Below the pieces are notes generated by a model. That model was given only the letters and a program-made list of their open reading frames with translations, was not told the origin of the DNA and did no database searches. From the NCBI RefSeq assembly GCF_001559075.2, contig NZ_CP014015.2:744001-808000 (forward strand): a stretch of 64,000 bases of DNA. Reading direction: 5' to 3'. Made by a program: the position numbers and the translations under genes. Shown in pieces: positions 52,524 to 62,317 of the stretch. The first letter of the stretch is position 1; each line of letters starts with the position of its first letter. This DNA comes from Citrobacter amalonaticus. Lineage in GTDB: Bacteria > Pseudomonadota > Gammaproteobacteria > Enterobacterales > Enterobacteriaceae.

Positions 52524-52847
52524 TTAGCCCAGCAACCACATAAACAGTGCGCCGAACATTGCGCAAACGGTCAGCAGCGTTGCGACAATGCTGTAGCGCA
52601 ATTTGCCCTTGAGCAGGGAATGCAGCGCGATACCCACGACCACCGCAACGGGCATCAACGCCAGGAAGAAAGGCCAGGTGTAGATGAAGAAAAACAACGT
52701 ATTAGGACCATACACCAGAAAGGGGATCCCCAACGCCAGCAGCCATGATGCGAAACCCACCACCGCGCCCGGCAGCGACCAGGTGGTTTCGTCATCAGTA
52801 GCAAACGCGTCTGTCGTTGTGAGTGTGATGTTCTGGCTATTGCGCAT
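52524..52847 (-). CDS. ygbE: YgbE, small inner-membrane protein
   Basis: 107 aa, equal in length to E. coli YgbE (DUF3561). Three hydrophobic segments (about 28-48, 53-73, 85-107). Function unknown. It lies just downstream of cysC in the same direction but may have its own promoter. Confidence 0.9.
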   Translation of the reverse strand: MRNSQNITLTTTDAFATDDETTWSLPGAVVGFASWLLALGIPFLVYGPNTLFFFIYTWPFFLALMPVAVVVGIALHSLLKGKLRYSIVATLLTVCAMFGALFMWLLG

Positions 52848-52893
52848 AGTGAATCCTGTAACCTTGACTGACCGTACACAGAGGTCAGGTGTC

Positions 52894-53499
52894 TCAGGAT
52901 CTGATAATATCGCTCTGTCTGAGCAGGTCTAATAATTGGGCGACCAAATTTGTTACTAATTGTTCGCCATTGAGATGAACTTCTGACGATTCAGGCGCTT
53001 CGTAAACGGAATCAATTCCGGTGAAGTTGCGTAATTCGCCAGCGCGCGCTTTTTTGTATAACCCTTTTGGATCGCGGGCTTCACAGATTTCCAGCGGCGT
53101 ATCCACGAACACTTCAATAAAGCGCCCCTCACCGACGCGTTCGCGCACCATTTGCCGCTCCGCACGGTGCGGAGAAATAAACGCCGTCAGTACCACCAGT
53201 CCAGCATCCACCATCAGGTTTGCGACTTCGCCCACGCGACGGATGTTCTCTTTCCGATCGGCATCGCTGAACCCCAGATCGCTGCACAGGCCGTGGCGAA
53301 CGTTATCGCCATCCAGCAAATAGGTACTGACGCCCAGTTGATGCAGCGCCTCTTCCAGCGCCCCGGCGACGGTCGATTTACCGGACCCGGACAGTCCGGT
53401 AAACCACAGCACAACACCACGATGACCGTGGTGTTGCTCGCGCTGTTGCGGCGTGACGGGATGAGCATGCCAGACGACGTTTTCGTCATGCAGCGCCAT
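52894..53499 (-). CDS. cysC: Adenylylsulfate kinase
   Basis: 201 aa. Walker A GLSGSGKST (near 34-42), then FSDADRKENIRR and FVDTPLEICEARDPKGLY typical of APS kinase. It phosphorylates APS to PAPS. It overlaps cysN by 1 nt. Confidence 0.96.
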   Translation of the reverse strand: MALHDENVVWHAHPVTPQQREQHHGHRGVVLWFTGLSGSGKSTVAGALEEALHQLGVSTYLLDGDNVRHGLCSDLGFSDADRKENIRRVGEVANLMVDAGLVVLTAFISPHRAERQMVRERVGEGRFIEVFVDTPLEICEARDPKGLYKKARAGELRNFTGIDSVYEAPESSEVHLNGEQLVTNLVAQLLDLLRQSDIIRS

Positions 53500-54926
53500 T
53501 ATTTTCCTCCCAGCAGATCGCGAGCGCCCCAGTGCGGGAAGTGACGACGTACCAGCGCATTCAGTTCCAGCTCAAAGGCGCTGAATTCTGATGGCGCGGC
53601 GGTCTCCTGCACAATCGGTTCGCGGACCATACCGGCCCCCACGGTGACGTTGCTCAGACGATCGATAAAGATTAGCCCGCCGGTCACCGGGTTTTGCTGA
53701 TAGGTATCCAGCACCAGCGGCTCATCAAAGGTCAGATTCACCAGACCAATGCCGTTCAGCGGCAGATTGTCCACCTCACGCTGCGTCAGATTGTTGATAT
53801 CCACCTGATACTGAACATGATCAACGCGAGCACGGGTCTTTTTACCGGCAATTTTAATTTCGTAACTCTGCCCCGGCGCCAGCGGCTGTTCCGCCATCCA
53901 GACCACGTCAACGGCGGCACTCTGTACAGCAGGTAAACTTTCATCCGCTGCCAGCAGCAGATCGCCGCGGCTGATATCAATCTCGTCTTTCAGGACGAGG
54001 GTGATCGCTTCCCCGGCAAAGGCTTCGTCCAGATCGCCATCAAAGGTGACGATCCGCGCCACGCTGGATTCCACACCGGACGGCAGCACCTTCACACGCT
54101 GTCCCACCTTAACGCGGCCAGAAGCCAGCGTACCGGAATAGCCGCGGAAATCGAGGTTTGGACGGTTTACGTACTGCACCGGGAAGCGCATTGGCTGGCT
54201 ATCGACCACGCGTTGGATCTCAACCGTCTCCAGCACTTCAAGCAAGGTCGGGCCGCTGTACCACGGCATGCTGACGCTCTGGGAGGCGACGTTGTCGCCC
54301 TCCAGCGCGGAGAGCGGGACAAAGCGAATATCCAGATTCCCCGGCAACTGTTCGGCAAAGGTCAGATAATCTTCACGAATGCGCGCAAAGGTTTCTTCGC
54401 TGTAATCGACCAGATCCATTTTGTTGATCGCCACGACCAGGTGTTTGATCCCCAGCAGTGTAGAAATAAAGCTGTGACGACGGGTCTGATCCAGCACGCC
54501 TTTACGGGCGTCGATCAGCAGGATCGCCAGATCGCAGGTTGACGCGCCGGTCGACATATTCCGGGTGTATTGCTCATGCCCAGGGGTATCGGCAATGATA
54601 AATTTGCGCTTCTCAGTGGAGAAATAGCGATACGCCACGTCAATGGTAATCCCCTGCTCACGCTCGGCTTGCAGCCCATCCACCAGCAGCGCTAAATCCA
54701 GCTTCTCGCCCTGCGTACCGTGACGTTTGCTGTCGTTATGCAACGATGACAGCTGATCTTCATAAATCTGCCGCGTGTCGTGCAACAGGCGACCGATCAG
54801 GGTGCTTTTGCCGTCATCCACGCTACCGCAGGTTAAAAAGCGCAGCAGACTTTTATGTTGTTGGGCAACCATCCAGGCTTCGACGCCGCCTTCATTAGCA
54901 ATTTGTTGTGCAAGTGTGGTGTTCAT
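53499..54926 (-). CDS. cysN: Sulfate adenylyltransferase GTPase subunit
   Basis: 475 aa EF-Tu-like GTPase: GSVDDGKST P-loop, DTPGHEQYTRNM switch II, NKMD guanine motif. It drives APS synthesis by CysD through GTP hydrolysis. Nine bases follow cysD; overlaps cysC by 1 nt. Confidence 0.97.
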   Translation of the reverse strand: MNTTLAQQIANEGGVEAWMVAQQHKSLLRFLTCGSVDDGKSTLIGRLLHDTRQIYEDQLSSLHNDSKRHGTQGEKLDLALLVDGLQAEREQGITIDVAYRYFSTEKRKFIIADTPGHEQYTRNMSTGASTCDLAILLIDARKGVLDQTRRHSFISTLLGIKHLVVAINKMDLVDYSEETFARIREDYLTFAEQLPGNLDIRFVPLSALEGDNVASQSVSMPWYSGPTLLEVLETVEIQRVVDSQPMRFPVQYVNRPNLDFRGYSGTLASGRVKVGQRVKVLPSGVESSVARIVTFDGDLDEAFAGEAITLVLKDEIDISRGDLLLAADESLPAVQSAAVDVVWMAEQPLAPGQSYEIKIAGKKTRARVDHVQYQVDINNLTQREVDNLPLNGIGLVNLTFDEPLVLDTYQQNPVTGGLIFIDRLSNVTVGAGMVREPIVQETAAPSEFSAFELELNALVRRHFPHWGARDLLGGK

Positions 54927-54935
54927 GGCGGCTCC

Positions 54936-55844
54936 TTAGAAATACCCCTGACGTTTCTTCAGCTCCATAGAGCCCGCCTGGTCGCGGTCAATCACGCGTC
55001 CCTGACGTTCACTGGTGGTCGAGACCAGCATCTCTTCAATGATTTCCGGCAGCGTTTGTGCGTTTGACTCGACGGCGCCGGTCAGCGGCCAGCAGCCGAG
55101 GGTACGAAAACGCACCATCCGCTTTTTGATCATTTCGCCAGGCTGCAGGTCGATGCGATCGTCATCAATCATCATTAACATGCCGTCGCGCTCCAGTACC
55201 GGGCGCTCTGCCGCCAGATACAGCGGGACGATCTCGATGTTTTCCAGCCAGATGTACTGCCAGATATCCTGTTCCGTCCAGTTGGACAGCGGGAAGACGC
55301 GGATACTTTCGCCTTTGTTAATCTGCCCGTTGTAGTTGTGCCACAGTTCAGGACGCTGGTTTTTCGGGTCCCAGCGATGAAAGCGGTCGCGGAAAGAGTA
55401 AATACGCTCTTTCGCCCGCGACTTTTCTTCATCGCGGCGCGCGCCGCCAAATGCGGCGTCAAAACCGTATTTGTTCAGCGCCTGCTTCAGCCCTTCGGTT
55501 TTCATAATGTCGGTGTGTTTGGCGCTGCCGTGGACAAATGGATTGATACCCATCGCCACTCCTTCCGGGTTTTTATGTACCAGCAGCTCGCAGCCGTACG
55601 CTTTGGCGGTACGATCGCGGAATTCATACATCTCGCGGAACTTCCAGCCGGTATCGACATGCAGCAGCGGAAACGGCAGCGATCCCGGGAAAAATGCCTT
55701 ACGGGCAAGATGCAGCATGACGCTGGAATCTTTACCGATGGAGTACAGCATTACCGGGTTCGAAAATTCTGCTGCCACCTCGCGAATGATGTGGATGCTT
55801 TCGGCCTCCAGCTGTCGCAGGTGGGTGAGTCGTTTTTGGTCCAT
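54936..55844 (-). CDS. cysD: Sulfate adenylyltransferase catalytic subunit
   Basis: 302 aa PP-loop ATP pyrophosphatase. The SIGKDSSVMLHLA P-loop is near 51-63, with HVDTGWKF and ARRDEEKSRAKER behind it. It forms APS from sulfate and ATP with CysN. First gene of cysDNC. Confidence 0.97.
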   Translation of the reverse strand: MDQKRLTHLRQLEAESIHIIREVAAEFSNPVMLYSIGKDSSVMLHLARKAFFPGSLPFPLLHVDTGWKFREMYEFRDRTAKAYGCELLVHKNPEGVAMGINPFVHGSAKHTDIMKTEGLKQALNKYGFDAAFGGARRDEEKSRAKERIYSFRDRFHRWDPKNQRPELWHNYNGQINKGESIRVFPLSNWTEQDIWQYIWLENIEIVPLYLAAERPVLERDGMLMMIDDDRIDLQPGEMIKKRMVRFRTLGCWPLTGAVESNAQTLPEIIEEMLVSTTSERQGRVIDRDQAGSMELKKRQGYF

Positions 55845-55892
55845 AACCGTTCCTTTACAATACCGCGAATGTCGAGCACGTCAGATAACCCG

Positions 55893-55965
55893 ACTATAGG
55901 GAGCGCAGGAGAACGAATGAAATTACGAATTGGAATGAGTAGTTCCTCAAAGGAATAACGATCTG
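55893..55965 (-). promoter_or_regulatory. Probable cysDNC promoter and CysB region
   Basis: On the minus strand, TATAGT (55898-55893) with TTCATT 17 bp upstream fits a weak, activator-dependent promoter. Upstream (55930-55965) lie repeated TTCC/GGAA half-sites, a plausible CysB site. CysB activation of cysDNC is established in E. coli; the exact site here is inferred. Confidence 0.45.
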
Positions 55966-56118
55966 GCAAAGCAAATATCAAAAAGTGCTTAACCCGCCGG
56001 AATTCGGGCATTTAAGAGCAAATGAAATTGTTTTAGCGAAGTCACAGTTTCATACTAGATGGGTTAAAATTTTTGCTTTGTATTCAGGGCTTCCCCCGCT
56101 GGCTATTAAGGATTCACT

Positions 56119-57156
56119 ATGTTTTCCGCAACGCGCCGTCTTTCCGCCCTCCTGGCGCTCGGCGTATGCTTTATTGTCCCCGCTCAGGCGTCATCGCCAA
56201 AACCGGGCGAATTTGCGACAACGCAGACCCGTCATATTGCGACCGTTTTCCCGGGAAGGATGACCGGCTCTCCGGCAGAAATGTTATCTGCCGACTATTT
56301 ACGCCAGCAGTTTGAGCAGATGGGCTATCGCAGTGATATCCGCACGTTCAACAGTCGCTATATTTATACCGCCAAAAATAATCGCAAAAACTGGCATAAC
56401 GTCACTGGCAGTACCGTCATTGCCGCTCACGAAGGCAAAGCCCCGCAGCAGATTATTATCATGGCGCATCTGGATACCTACGCGCCGCAAAGTGACGCCG
56501 ACACCGACGCGAATCTTGGCGGGCTTACGCTGCAAGGGGTGGATGATAACGCCGCCGGTCTGGGCGTTATGCTCGAACTGGCAGAACGCCTGAAAGATGT
56601 GCCGACGGAATACGGTATTCGTTTTATTGCCACCAGCGGCGAGGAAGAGGGAAAGCTGGGGGCTGAAAACCTGCTGAAACGCATGAGCGCGGCAGAGAAG
56701 AAAAATACGCTGCTGGTGATTAATCTCGATAACCTGATCGTCGGTGACAAACTGTATTTTAATAGCGGGCAAAGCACCCCGGAAGCCGTACGCAAATTAA
56801 CCCGCGACCGTGCATTAGCGATTGCGCGCAATCATGGCATTGCCGCCACCAGTAATCCTGGCCTGAATAAGGACTATCCCAAAGGCACCGGTTGTTGCAA
56901 TGACGCTGAGGTCTTCGATAAAGCGGGAATTTCGGTGCTGTCCGTTGAGGCAACGAACTGGAATCTTGGCAAGAAAGATGGTTACCAACAGCGCGCCAAA
57001 ACCGCCTCTTTCCCGGCGGGAAATAGCTGGCACGACGTGCGTCTGGATAACCAACAGCATATCGATAAAGCCCTGCCCGGACGCATTGAACATCGTAATC
57101 GCGACGTAATGCGTATTATGCTGCCGCTCGTAAAAGAATTAGCGAAAGCGAGCTAA
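56119..57156 (+). CDS. iap: Alkaline phosphatase isozyme conversion aminopeptidase
   Basis: 345 aa M28-family zinc aminopeptidase. Signal peptide through about residue 24 (VPAQA). Metal-site segments: AHLDTYAP, GVDDNAAGLGVMLELAERL, TSGEEEGKLGAENLL. It trims the N-terminus of periplasmic alkaline phosphatase. Divergent from cysD across 274 bp. In E. coli K-12 the type I-E CRISPR-Cas locus lies downstream of it, absent here. Confidence 0.95.
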   Translation: MFSATRRLSALLALGVCFIVPAQASSPKPGEFATTQTRHIATVFPGRMTGSPAEMLSADYLRQQFEQMGYRSDIRTFNSRYIYTAKNNRKNWHNVTGSTVIAAHEGKAPQQIIIMAHLDTYAPQSDADTDANLGGLTLQGVDDNAAGLGVMLELAERLKDVPTEYGIRFIATSGEEEGKLGAENLLKRMSAAEKKNTLLVINLDNLIVGDKLYFNSGQSTPEAVRKLTRDRALAIARNHGIAATSNPGLNKDYPKGTGCCNDAEVFDKAGISVLSVEATNWNLGKKDGYQQRAKTASFPAGNSWHDVRLDNQQHIDKALPGRIEHRNRDVMRIMLPLVKELAKAS

Positions 57157-57162
57157 GCATAA

Positions 57163-57192
57163 GGCCGGATAAGGCAATGCCATTATCCGGCC
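57163..57192. repeat. REP element between iap and cysH
   Basis: GGCCGGATAA (57163-57172) / TTATCCGGCC (57183-57192), perfect 10-bp arms. It also serves as the only structure in the 67-bp iap-cysH spacer. Confidence 0.8.
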
Positions 57193-57223
57193 CTACTGTC
57201 AGACTGCCGGAGGGGGATTTGTT

Positions 57224-57958
57224 TCAACCTTCATGCAGCCCGCACTCGCGCTTCAGGCCAAAGAAGCGGGTCTCTTCTTCTGCCATGCCGGGTTCCCATT
57301 TACGCGTGGTGTGCGTATCCCCTACGGAAAGATAGCCCTGATCCCACAGTGGATGGTATTTCAGCCCGTGCTTTTGCAGGTATTGATAAACCGTACGGTT
57401 ATCCCAGTCGATAATCGGCAGCACTTTAAAGACCCCACGCTGGATAGCCAGCACGGACAAATGCGCACGGCTGCCGGACTGTTCGCGCCGCAGTCCCGCA
57501 AACCAGGTTTGTGCATTCAGTTCCTGCAACGCCCGGTTCATCGGTTCGACTTTGTTGATCTCATTGTATTTCTCAATACCTTCAACGCCCTGCTCCCACA
57601 GCTTACCGTAGCGCGCTTCCTGCCAGGCGGCGCTCTCACTCGCACGGTAGACCTTCAGGTTCAGCCCGAGTTTGTCCGTTAACTCATCAATAAACTGGTA
57701 AGTTTCCGGGAACAGATAGCCGGTATCGGTCAGGATCACCGGGATATCCGGGCGGATCTGATTGACCAGATGCAGGCTGACCGCCGCCTGAATCCCAAAG
57801 CTTGATGAGAGGACGTATTCGCCAGGCAAATTCTCCAGCGCCCACGCCACACGTCCCTCTGCGTCACGTTTTTCCAGTTGGCTATTGATTTCAGCCAGCG
57901 CCATCACACGCTCTACCTTCGGCAATGCATTCAGCGCGTTTAGATCGAGTACGGACAT
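57224..57958 (-). CDS. cysH: PAPS reductase CysH
   Basis: 244 aa. The single redox cysteine C239 lies in the C-terminal KRECGLHEG. The PP-loop-like SSFGIQAAVSLHLV and DTGYLFPETY segments bind PAPS. It reduces PAPS to sulfite with thioredoxin. No [4Fe-4S] CC pairs, so it is the PAPS-specific type. Confidence 0.97.
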   Translation of the reverse strand: MSVLDLNALNALPKVERVMALAEINSQLEKRDAEGRVAWALENLPGEYVLSSSFGIQAAVSLHLVNQIRPDIPVILTDTGYLFPETYQFIDELTDKLGLNLKVYRASESAAWQEARYGKLWEQGVEGIEKYNEINKVEPMNRALQELNAQTWFAGLRREQSGSRAHLSVLAIQRGVFKVLPIIDWDNRTVYQYLQKHGLKYHPLWDQGYLSVGDTHTTRKWEPGMAEEETRFFGLKRECGLHEG

Positions 57959-57980
57959 AAGAACCTCGTTTGCCTGTTTT

Positions 57981-58047
57981 GCCGGGCGGCCCAGCGTTTG
58001 CCCGGCCTACAAAACCCGTAGGCCGGTAAGCGAAGCGCCACCGGGCA
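57981..58047. repeat. Pair of REP units between cysH and cysI
   Basis: GCCGGGC...GCCCGGC (57981-58006) followed by GGCCGGT...ACCGGGC (58021-58046), two REP palindromes in opposite orientation within the cysI-cysH spacer. Confidence 0.8.
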
Positions 58048-58056
58048 AAGGATGGG

Positions 58057-59769
58057 TTATTCCCAGAAATCCCGGGCGGGATCGAGCACCGGGCGAATAA
58101 TGCCCGCACGCACCGTAAAGTCACCGAAGCCTTCACCCGCTTCGCGCTCTTTCACCCAGCGCCCAATCAGTTCATCCAGCGAGTCGAGAATTTCCGGCTC
58201 GGTGATATTCTCTTTGAACATCCGCGGGATACGCGTCCCCATTCGGTTACCGCCGAGATGCAGGTTATAACGACCTGGCGCTTTCCCCACCAGCCCCACT
58301 TCTGCCAGCATCGCGCGACCGCAGCCGTTCGGGCAGCCTGTCACGCGCATCACAATATGCTCATCACTGACGTGATGTTTCGCCATCAGGCCATCAATCT
58401 TGTCGATAAACGTCGGCAGGAAACGTTCGGCCTCCGCCATCGCCAGCGGACAGGTCGGGAACGACACGCAGGCCATGGAGTTCTCACGCTGCGGCGTCAC
58501 GGTGTTCATCAGACCGCTCTCTTGCGCGATCTTCTCAATCTTCGCTTTCTGGCTTTCCGGTACGCCAGCGATGATCAGATTCTGATTCGCAGTTATACGG
58601 AACTCGCCTTTATGGATTTTCGAAATCTCCAGCAGGCCCGTTTTTAGCGGACGTCCCGGATAATCGAGGATTCGGCCATTTTCGATAAACAGCGTCAGAT
58701 GCCATTTATTGTCGATGCCTTTCACCCAGCCAATCCGATCGCCGCGACCGGTGAATTCATACGGACGAATCGGCTCAAATTTAATGCCCGCACGACGTTC
58801 CACTTCCGCTTTGAACGTCTCAACCCCTACGCGTTCCAGCGTGTATTTGGTTTTCGCATTCTTACGATCGGTACGGTTGCCCCAGTCGCGCTGGGTGGTG
58901 ACCACCGCCTCCGCCACGGCCAGCGTATGCTCCAGCGGCAGATAGCCAAATTCGCTCGCCGTACGGGCATAGGTTTTCTTGTTACCGTGCTCGATAGAAA
59001 GACCGCCGCCCACCAGCAGGTTAAAGCCAACCAGCTTGCCGTTTTCCGCCACGGCGACAAAGTTCATGTCATTGGCGTGCAGATCGATGTCGTTCTGCGG
59101 CGGGATCACGACCGTGGTTTTAAACTTACGCGGCAGATAGGTCTGACCGAGGATCGGCTCTTCATCCGTCGTCGCGACTTTTTCCTGATCGAGCCAAATT
59201 TCAGCATACGCGCGCGTGCGCGGCAGCAGATGCTCGGAGATCTTTTTCGCCCACTCGTAGGCTTCGGCATGCAGCTCAGACTCGTACGGGTTCGAGGTGC
59301 ACAGCACGTTACGGTTCATATCATTGGCAGTCGCCAGAGCGTCCAGCCCCACGGAGTGCAGCATCTGGTGCACCGGCTTCACGTTCTTCTTCAGAATCCC
59401 GTGAAACTGAAACGTCTGACGGTTGGTCAGGCGAATACTGCCGTAAATGGTGTTGTCATGGGCAAACTTATCAATCGCCTGCCACTGTTTGGTGGTGATA
59501 ACGCCACCAGGCAGACGGCAGCGAAGCAACATCGCGTGACGTGGCTCCAGCTTCTGCTCTGCACGCTCGGCGCGGATGTCACGGTCATCCTGCTGGTACA
59601 TTCCGTGAAAACGGATCAGCAGGAAGTTGTCACCTTTGAAACCGCCGGTGAGACCGTCATTTAAATCTTCAGCAATGGTGCCGCGCAGATAGTTGCTTTC
59701 CAGCTTCATGCGCTCGGCGTCTGCCAGTTTACCTTCGACCACCAGGGGCCCTGGATGTTTTTCGCTCAT
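58057..59769 (-). CDS. cysI: Sulfite reductase hemoprotein beta subunit
   Basis: 570 aa. The sirohaem/[4Fe-4S] ligands C434, C440, C479 and C483 lie in CVSFPTC and GCPNGC at exactly the known spacing. It carries out six-electron reduction of sulfite to sulfide, fed by CysJ. It overlaps cysJ by 1 nt. Confidence 0.97.
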   Translation of the reverse strand: MSEKHPGPLVVEGKLADAERMKLESNYLRGTIAEDLNDGLTGGFKGDNFLLIRFHGMYQQDDRDIRAERAEQKLEPRHAMLLRCRLPGGVITTKQWQAIDKFAHDNTIYGSIRLTNRQTFQFHGILKKNVKPVHQMLHSVGLDALATANDMNRNVLCTSNPYESELHAEAYEWAKKISEHLLPRTRAYAEIWLDQEKVATTDEEPILGQTYLPRKFKTTVVIPPQNDIDLHANDMNFVAVAENGKLVGFNLLVGGGLSIEHGNKKTYARTASEFGYLPLEHTLAVAEAVVTTQRDWGNRTDRKNAKTKYTLERVGVETFKAEVERRAGIKFEPIRPYEFTGRGDRIGWVKGIDNKWHLTLFIENGRILDYPGRPLKTGLLEISKIHKGEFRITANQNLIIAGVPESQKAKIEKIAQESGLMNTVTPQRENSMACVSFPTCPLAMAEAERFLPTFIDKIDGLMAKHHVSDEHIVMRVTGCPNGCGRAMLAEVGLVGKAPGRYNLHLGGNRMGTRIPRMFKENITEPEILDSLDELIGRWVKEREAGEGFGDFTVRAGIIRPVLDPARDFWE

Positions 59770-61568
59770 TAGTAGACATCTCGCTGATAACGGCGCTCAA
59801 CGCGCAGCTCACTTAAAAATTCATCCGCTGACTCCGCGTCCATCGCGCCGAATTCAGCAATCACTTCCAGCAATGCCTGCTCAACGTCTTTCGCCATGCG
59901 ATTGGCGTCGCCGCAGACATAAATGTGCGCACCGTCATTAATCCAGCGCCACAGTTCTGCGCCCTGTTCGCGCAGTTTATCTTGTACGTAGACTTTTTCT
60001 TTTTGATCCCGAGACCAGGCAAGATCAATGCGGCTCAGCACGCCTTCTTTGACGTAACGCTGCCATTCCACCTGGTAGAGGAAATCTTCGGTAAAGTGGG
60101 GATTGCCAAAAAACAGCCAGTTTTTACCGGACGCTTCGTCGGCGGCGCGCTGCTGCATAAATGCGCGGAACGGCGCGATGCCCGTCCCCGGACCAATCAT
60201 GATCACCGGGGTTTCAGGATTCGTCGGCAGACGGAAGTTATCGTTATGTTCGATGAACACTCGCACTTCGCCATCTTCTTCGACGCGATCGGCGAGGAAG
60301 CTGGATGCGCCACCGGCACGCGCACGGCCTTCCACTTCATAACGCACCGCCCCCACGGTGATGTGCACTTCGCTCTCCACTTCCGCCTGAGACGACGCAA
60401 TGGAATAAAGGCGCGGCGTTAACGGACGCAGCAGGTCGACCAACGCCTGAGCATCCAGTTGCGCTGGTGAGAAGCGCAGCATATCGACGACAGGCGTCGT
60501 GGTTGCGTAATGCTGCAACTGTGCCTTATCGCCGACCAGCGGCAACAACGATTCACTGCGCGTTAAGGTGGCATAGTTTTCGACGATATTGGCGGTATTA
60601 ACGGTCAGTTCGACATGCCACTGTAGCGCTTCGGTCAGCGGGAGAGACTGGCCATTGACCGTAACGGGCTCATCGCCTTTCAGCCAGACCAGCTCCACCA
60701 TCTCTTTCACCAGCGCCGGATCGTTTTGATACCAGACGCCAAGCGCGTCGCCTGGCTGGTAGCGCAGACCCGAATCACCGAGATCGATTTCGATATGGCG
60801 AACATCTTTCTCTGAATCACGTCCGGTGATTTTTTGATTCACGGATAACGCCGCGCTTAACGGTGCTTCTTTGGTATACGGGCTGGAGTGGATCTCATTC
60901 ACTGCGCCGCTGGCAACCGCCTGAGCTGGTGTCGCAACCGGCGCACGTGATTTCAACACCTCAACCACACGGGCACGCCATTCGGCGGCGGCGGCCTGGT
61001 ATTCCACATCGGCGTCAACGCGATCCAACAAACGCTCACCGCCGAGTTCCGCCAGCTTGCTGTCAAAATCTTTGCCCGACTGGCAGAAAAATTCGTATGA
61101 CGTGTCACCCAGACCAAAAATGGCAAATGCGGTGTTGTCGAGCTTCGGTGCTTTTTTAGAGAACAGGAACTTATGCAACGCGACGGCTTCTTCCGGCGGT
61201 TCACCTTCTCCCTGAGTAGAGGTGACGACAACCAGCAGCTTTTCATTGGCGATTTGTTTGAATTTGTAGTCGCCTGCGTTAACCAGCGTGACGCTGAGTT
61301 TTGCTGCCAGCAGGTCATCACGCAGCGCTTCCGCCACACGACGCGCATTGCCCGTTTGGGATGCGGAGATCAGCGTGATGCCCGGCATTTCCGCCACGGG
61401 AGCGGGTGCTGCAACGGCTGCGTCGGGTTGCTGATTCAGCGTGCCCCAGAAATAGCCAGAAACCCATGCAAGCTGCGTGGGCGTAAGATCGGTGGTGGCC
61501 GCCTGAAGGCGTGCCAGCTGCTCCGGGTTCAGCGGAAGCAAAGCGGAAGGTGGGGCTTGTGTCGTCAT
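59769..61568 (-). CDS. cysJ: Sulfite reductase flavoprotein alpha subunit
   Basis: 599 aa. Flavodoxin domain (about 62-205, SASQTGNARRVAEAL and STQGEGEPPEEA), then FAD-binding (RLYSIASS) and NADPH-binding (GPGTGIAPFRAFMQQR) domains of the cytochrome P450 reductase type. It ends in the conserved VERRYQRDVY. First gene of cysJIH. Confidence 0.97.
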   Translation of the reverse strand: MTTQAPPSALLPLNPEQLARLQAATTDLTPTQLAWVSGYFWGTLNQQPDAAVAAPAPVAEMPGITLISASQTGNARRVAEALRDDLLAAKLSVTLVNAGDYKFKQIANEKLLVVVTSTQGEGEPPEEAVALHKFLFSKKAPKLDNTAFAIFGLGDTSYEFFCQSGKDFDSKLAELGGERLLDRVDADVEYQAAAAEWRARVVEVLKSRAPVATPAQAVASGAVNEIHSSPYTKEAPLSAALSVNQKITGRDSEKDVRHIEIDLGDSGLRYQPGDALGVWYQNDPALVKEMVELVWLKGDEPVTVNGQSLPLTEALQWHVELTVNTANIVENYATLTRSESLLPLVGDKAQLQHYATTTPVVDMLRFSPAQLDAQALVDLLRPLTPRLYSIASSQAEVESEVHITVGAVRYEVEGRARAGGASSFLADRVEEDGEVRVFIEHNDNFRLPTNPETPVIMIGPGTGIAPFRAFMQQRAADEASGKNWLFFGNPHFTEDFLYQVEWQRYVKEGVLSRIDLAWSRDQKEKVYVQDKLREQGAELWRWINDGAHIYVCGDANRMAKDVEQALLEVIAEFGAMDAESADEFLSELRVERRYQRDVY

Positions 61569-61873
61569 GCGTCGTTATGTTCCAGTAAGCAAAGCGGATT
61601 TAAGCAATAAAACCCAAACTGAAGATAAGGGTAACGGCGGTGATAGTAACAATTAAAGAAGGGATGGAAATAACAAATAACCAAATGAACTAACCTGTTT
61701 TAGCTATAGTTATTAACGACAAAAACGATTAAATAACCACATGATATATAAATAGTTATTTAATATTTCCCATCTATATGTGGCATTCTGCTGCTCAGCG
61801 CCCTTTTAACTAATGATAAAAATTGTACTTTACGGTACCCTACGGCGTTTTTTTGCATTCTTGAGAGTAAATA
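61569..61873. other. cysJ-queD divergent spacer with a 10-bp inverted repeat
   Basis: A 305-bp, AT-rich spacer with no gene seen. It holds ATTAAATAAC (61728-61737) / GTTATTTAAT (61755-61764), perfect 10-bp arms with a 17-nt gap. The cysJIH promoter and its CysB site must lie in this region; I could not place them with confidence. GAGAG at 61863-61867 serves queD. Confidence 0.5.
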
Positions 61874-62236
61874 ATGTCCACCACCTTGTTTAAAGATTTC
61901 ACCTTTGAAGCCGCTCACCGCCTGCCACACGTACCGGAAGGGCATAAATGTGGCCGCCTGCATGGTCACTCATTTATGGTGCGTCTTGAAATTACCGGTG
62001 AAGTCTGCCCGCATACCGGTTGGATCATGGATTTTGCTGAGTTAAAAGCCGCATTTAAGCCGACTTATGACAGGCTTGATCATTACTACCTGAACGATAT
62101 TCCCGGTCTCGAAAACCCGACCAGCGAAGTACTGGCAAAATGGATTTGGGATCAGGTCAAACCGGCAGTCCCTCTGCTGAGCGCGGTGATGGTGAAAGAG
62201 ACCTGTACTGCGGGCTGTGTCTACCGCGGCGAGTGA
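61874..62236 (+). CDS. queD: 6-carboxy-5,6,7,8-tetrahydropterin synthase QueD
   Basis: 120 aa. Zinc ligands H15, H30 and H32 and the nucleophile C26 lie in FEAAHRLPHV and KCGRLHGHS. Second step of queuosine biosynthesis, from dihydroneopterin triphosphate. No preQ1 riboswitch is visible upstream. Confidence 0.95.
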   Translation: MSTTLFKDFTFEAAHRLPHVPEGHKCGRLHGHSFMVRLEITGEVCPHTGWIMDFAELKAAFKPTYDRLDHYYLNDIPGLENPTSEVLAKWIWDQVKPAVPLLSAVMVKETCTAGCVYRGE

Positions 62237-62317
62237 TTCCAGCGGATGTGCTGAGGGTCAATATTCTTTAACTAACATTCTGTTAGGGTTATGTGCTCTG
62301 GATATCTGGAGCACGAT

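Noticed and set aside
57157..57223. Possible CRISPR repeat remnant between iap and cysH
   Set aside because: Only a single REP palindrome is present; there is no 28-29 bp repeat with spacers.
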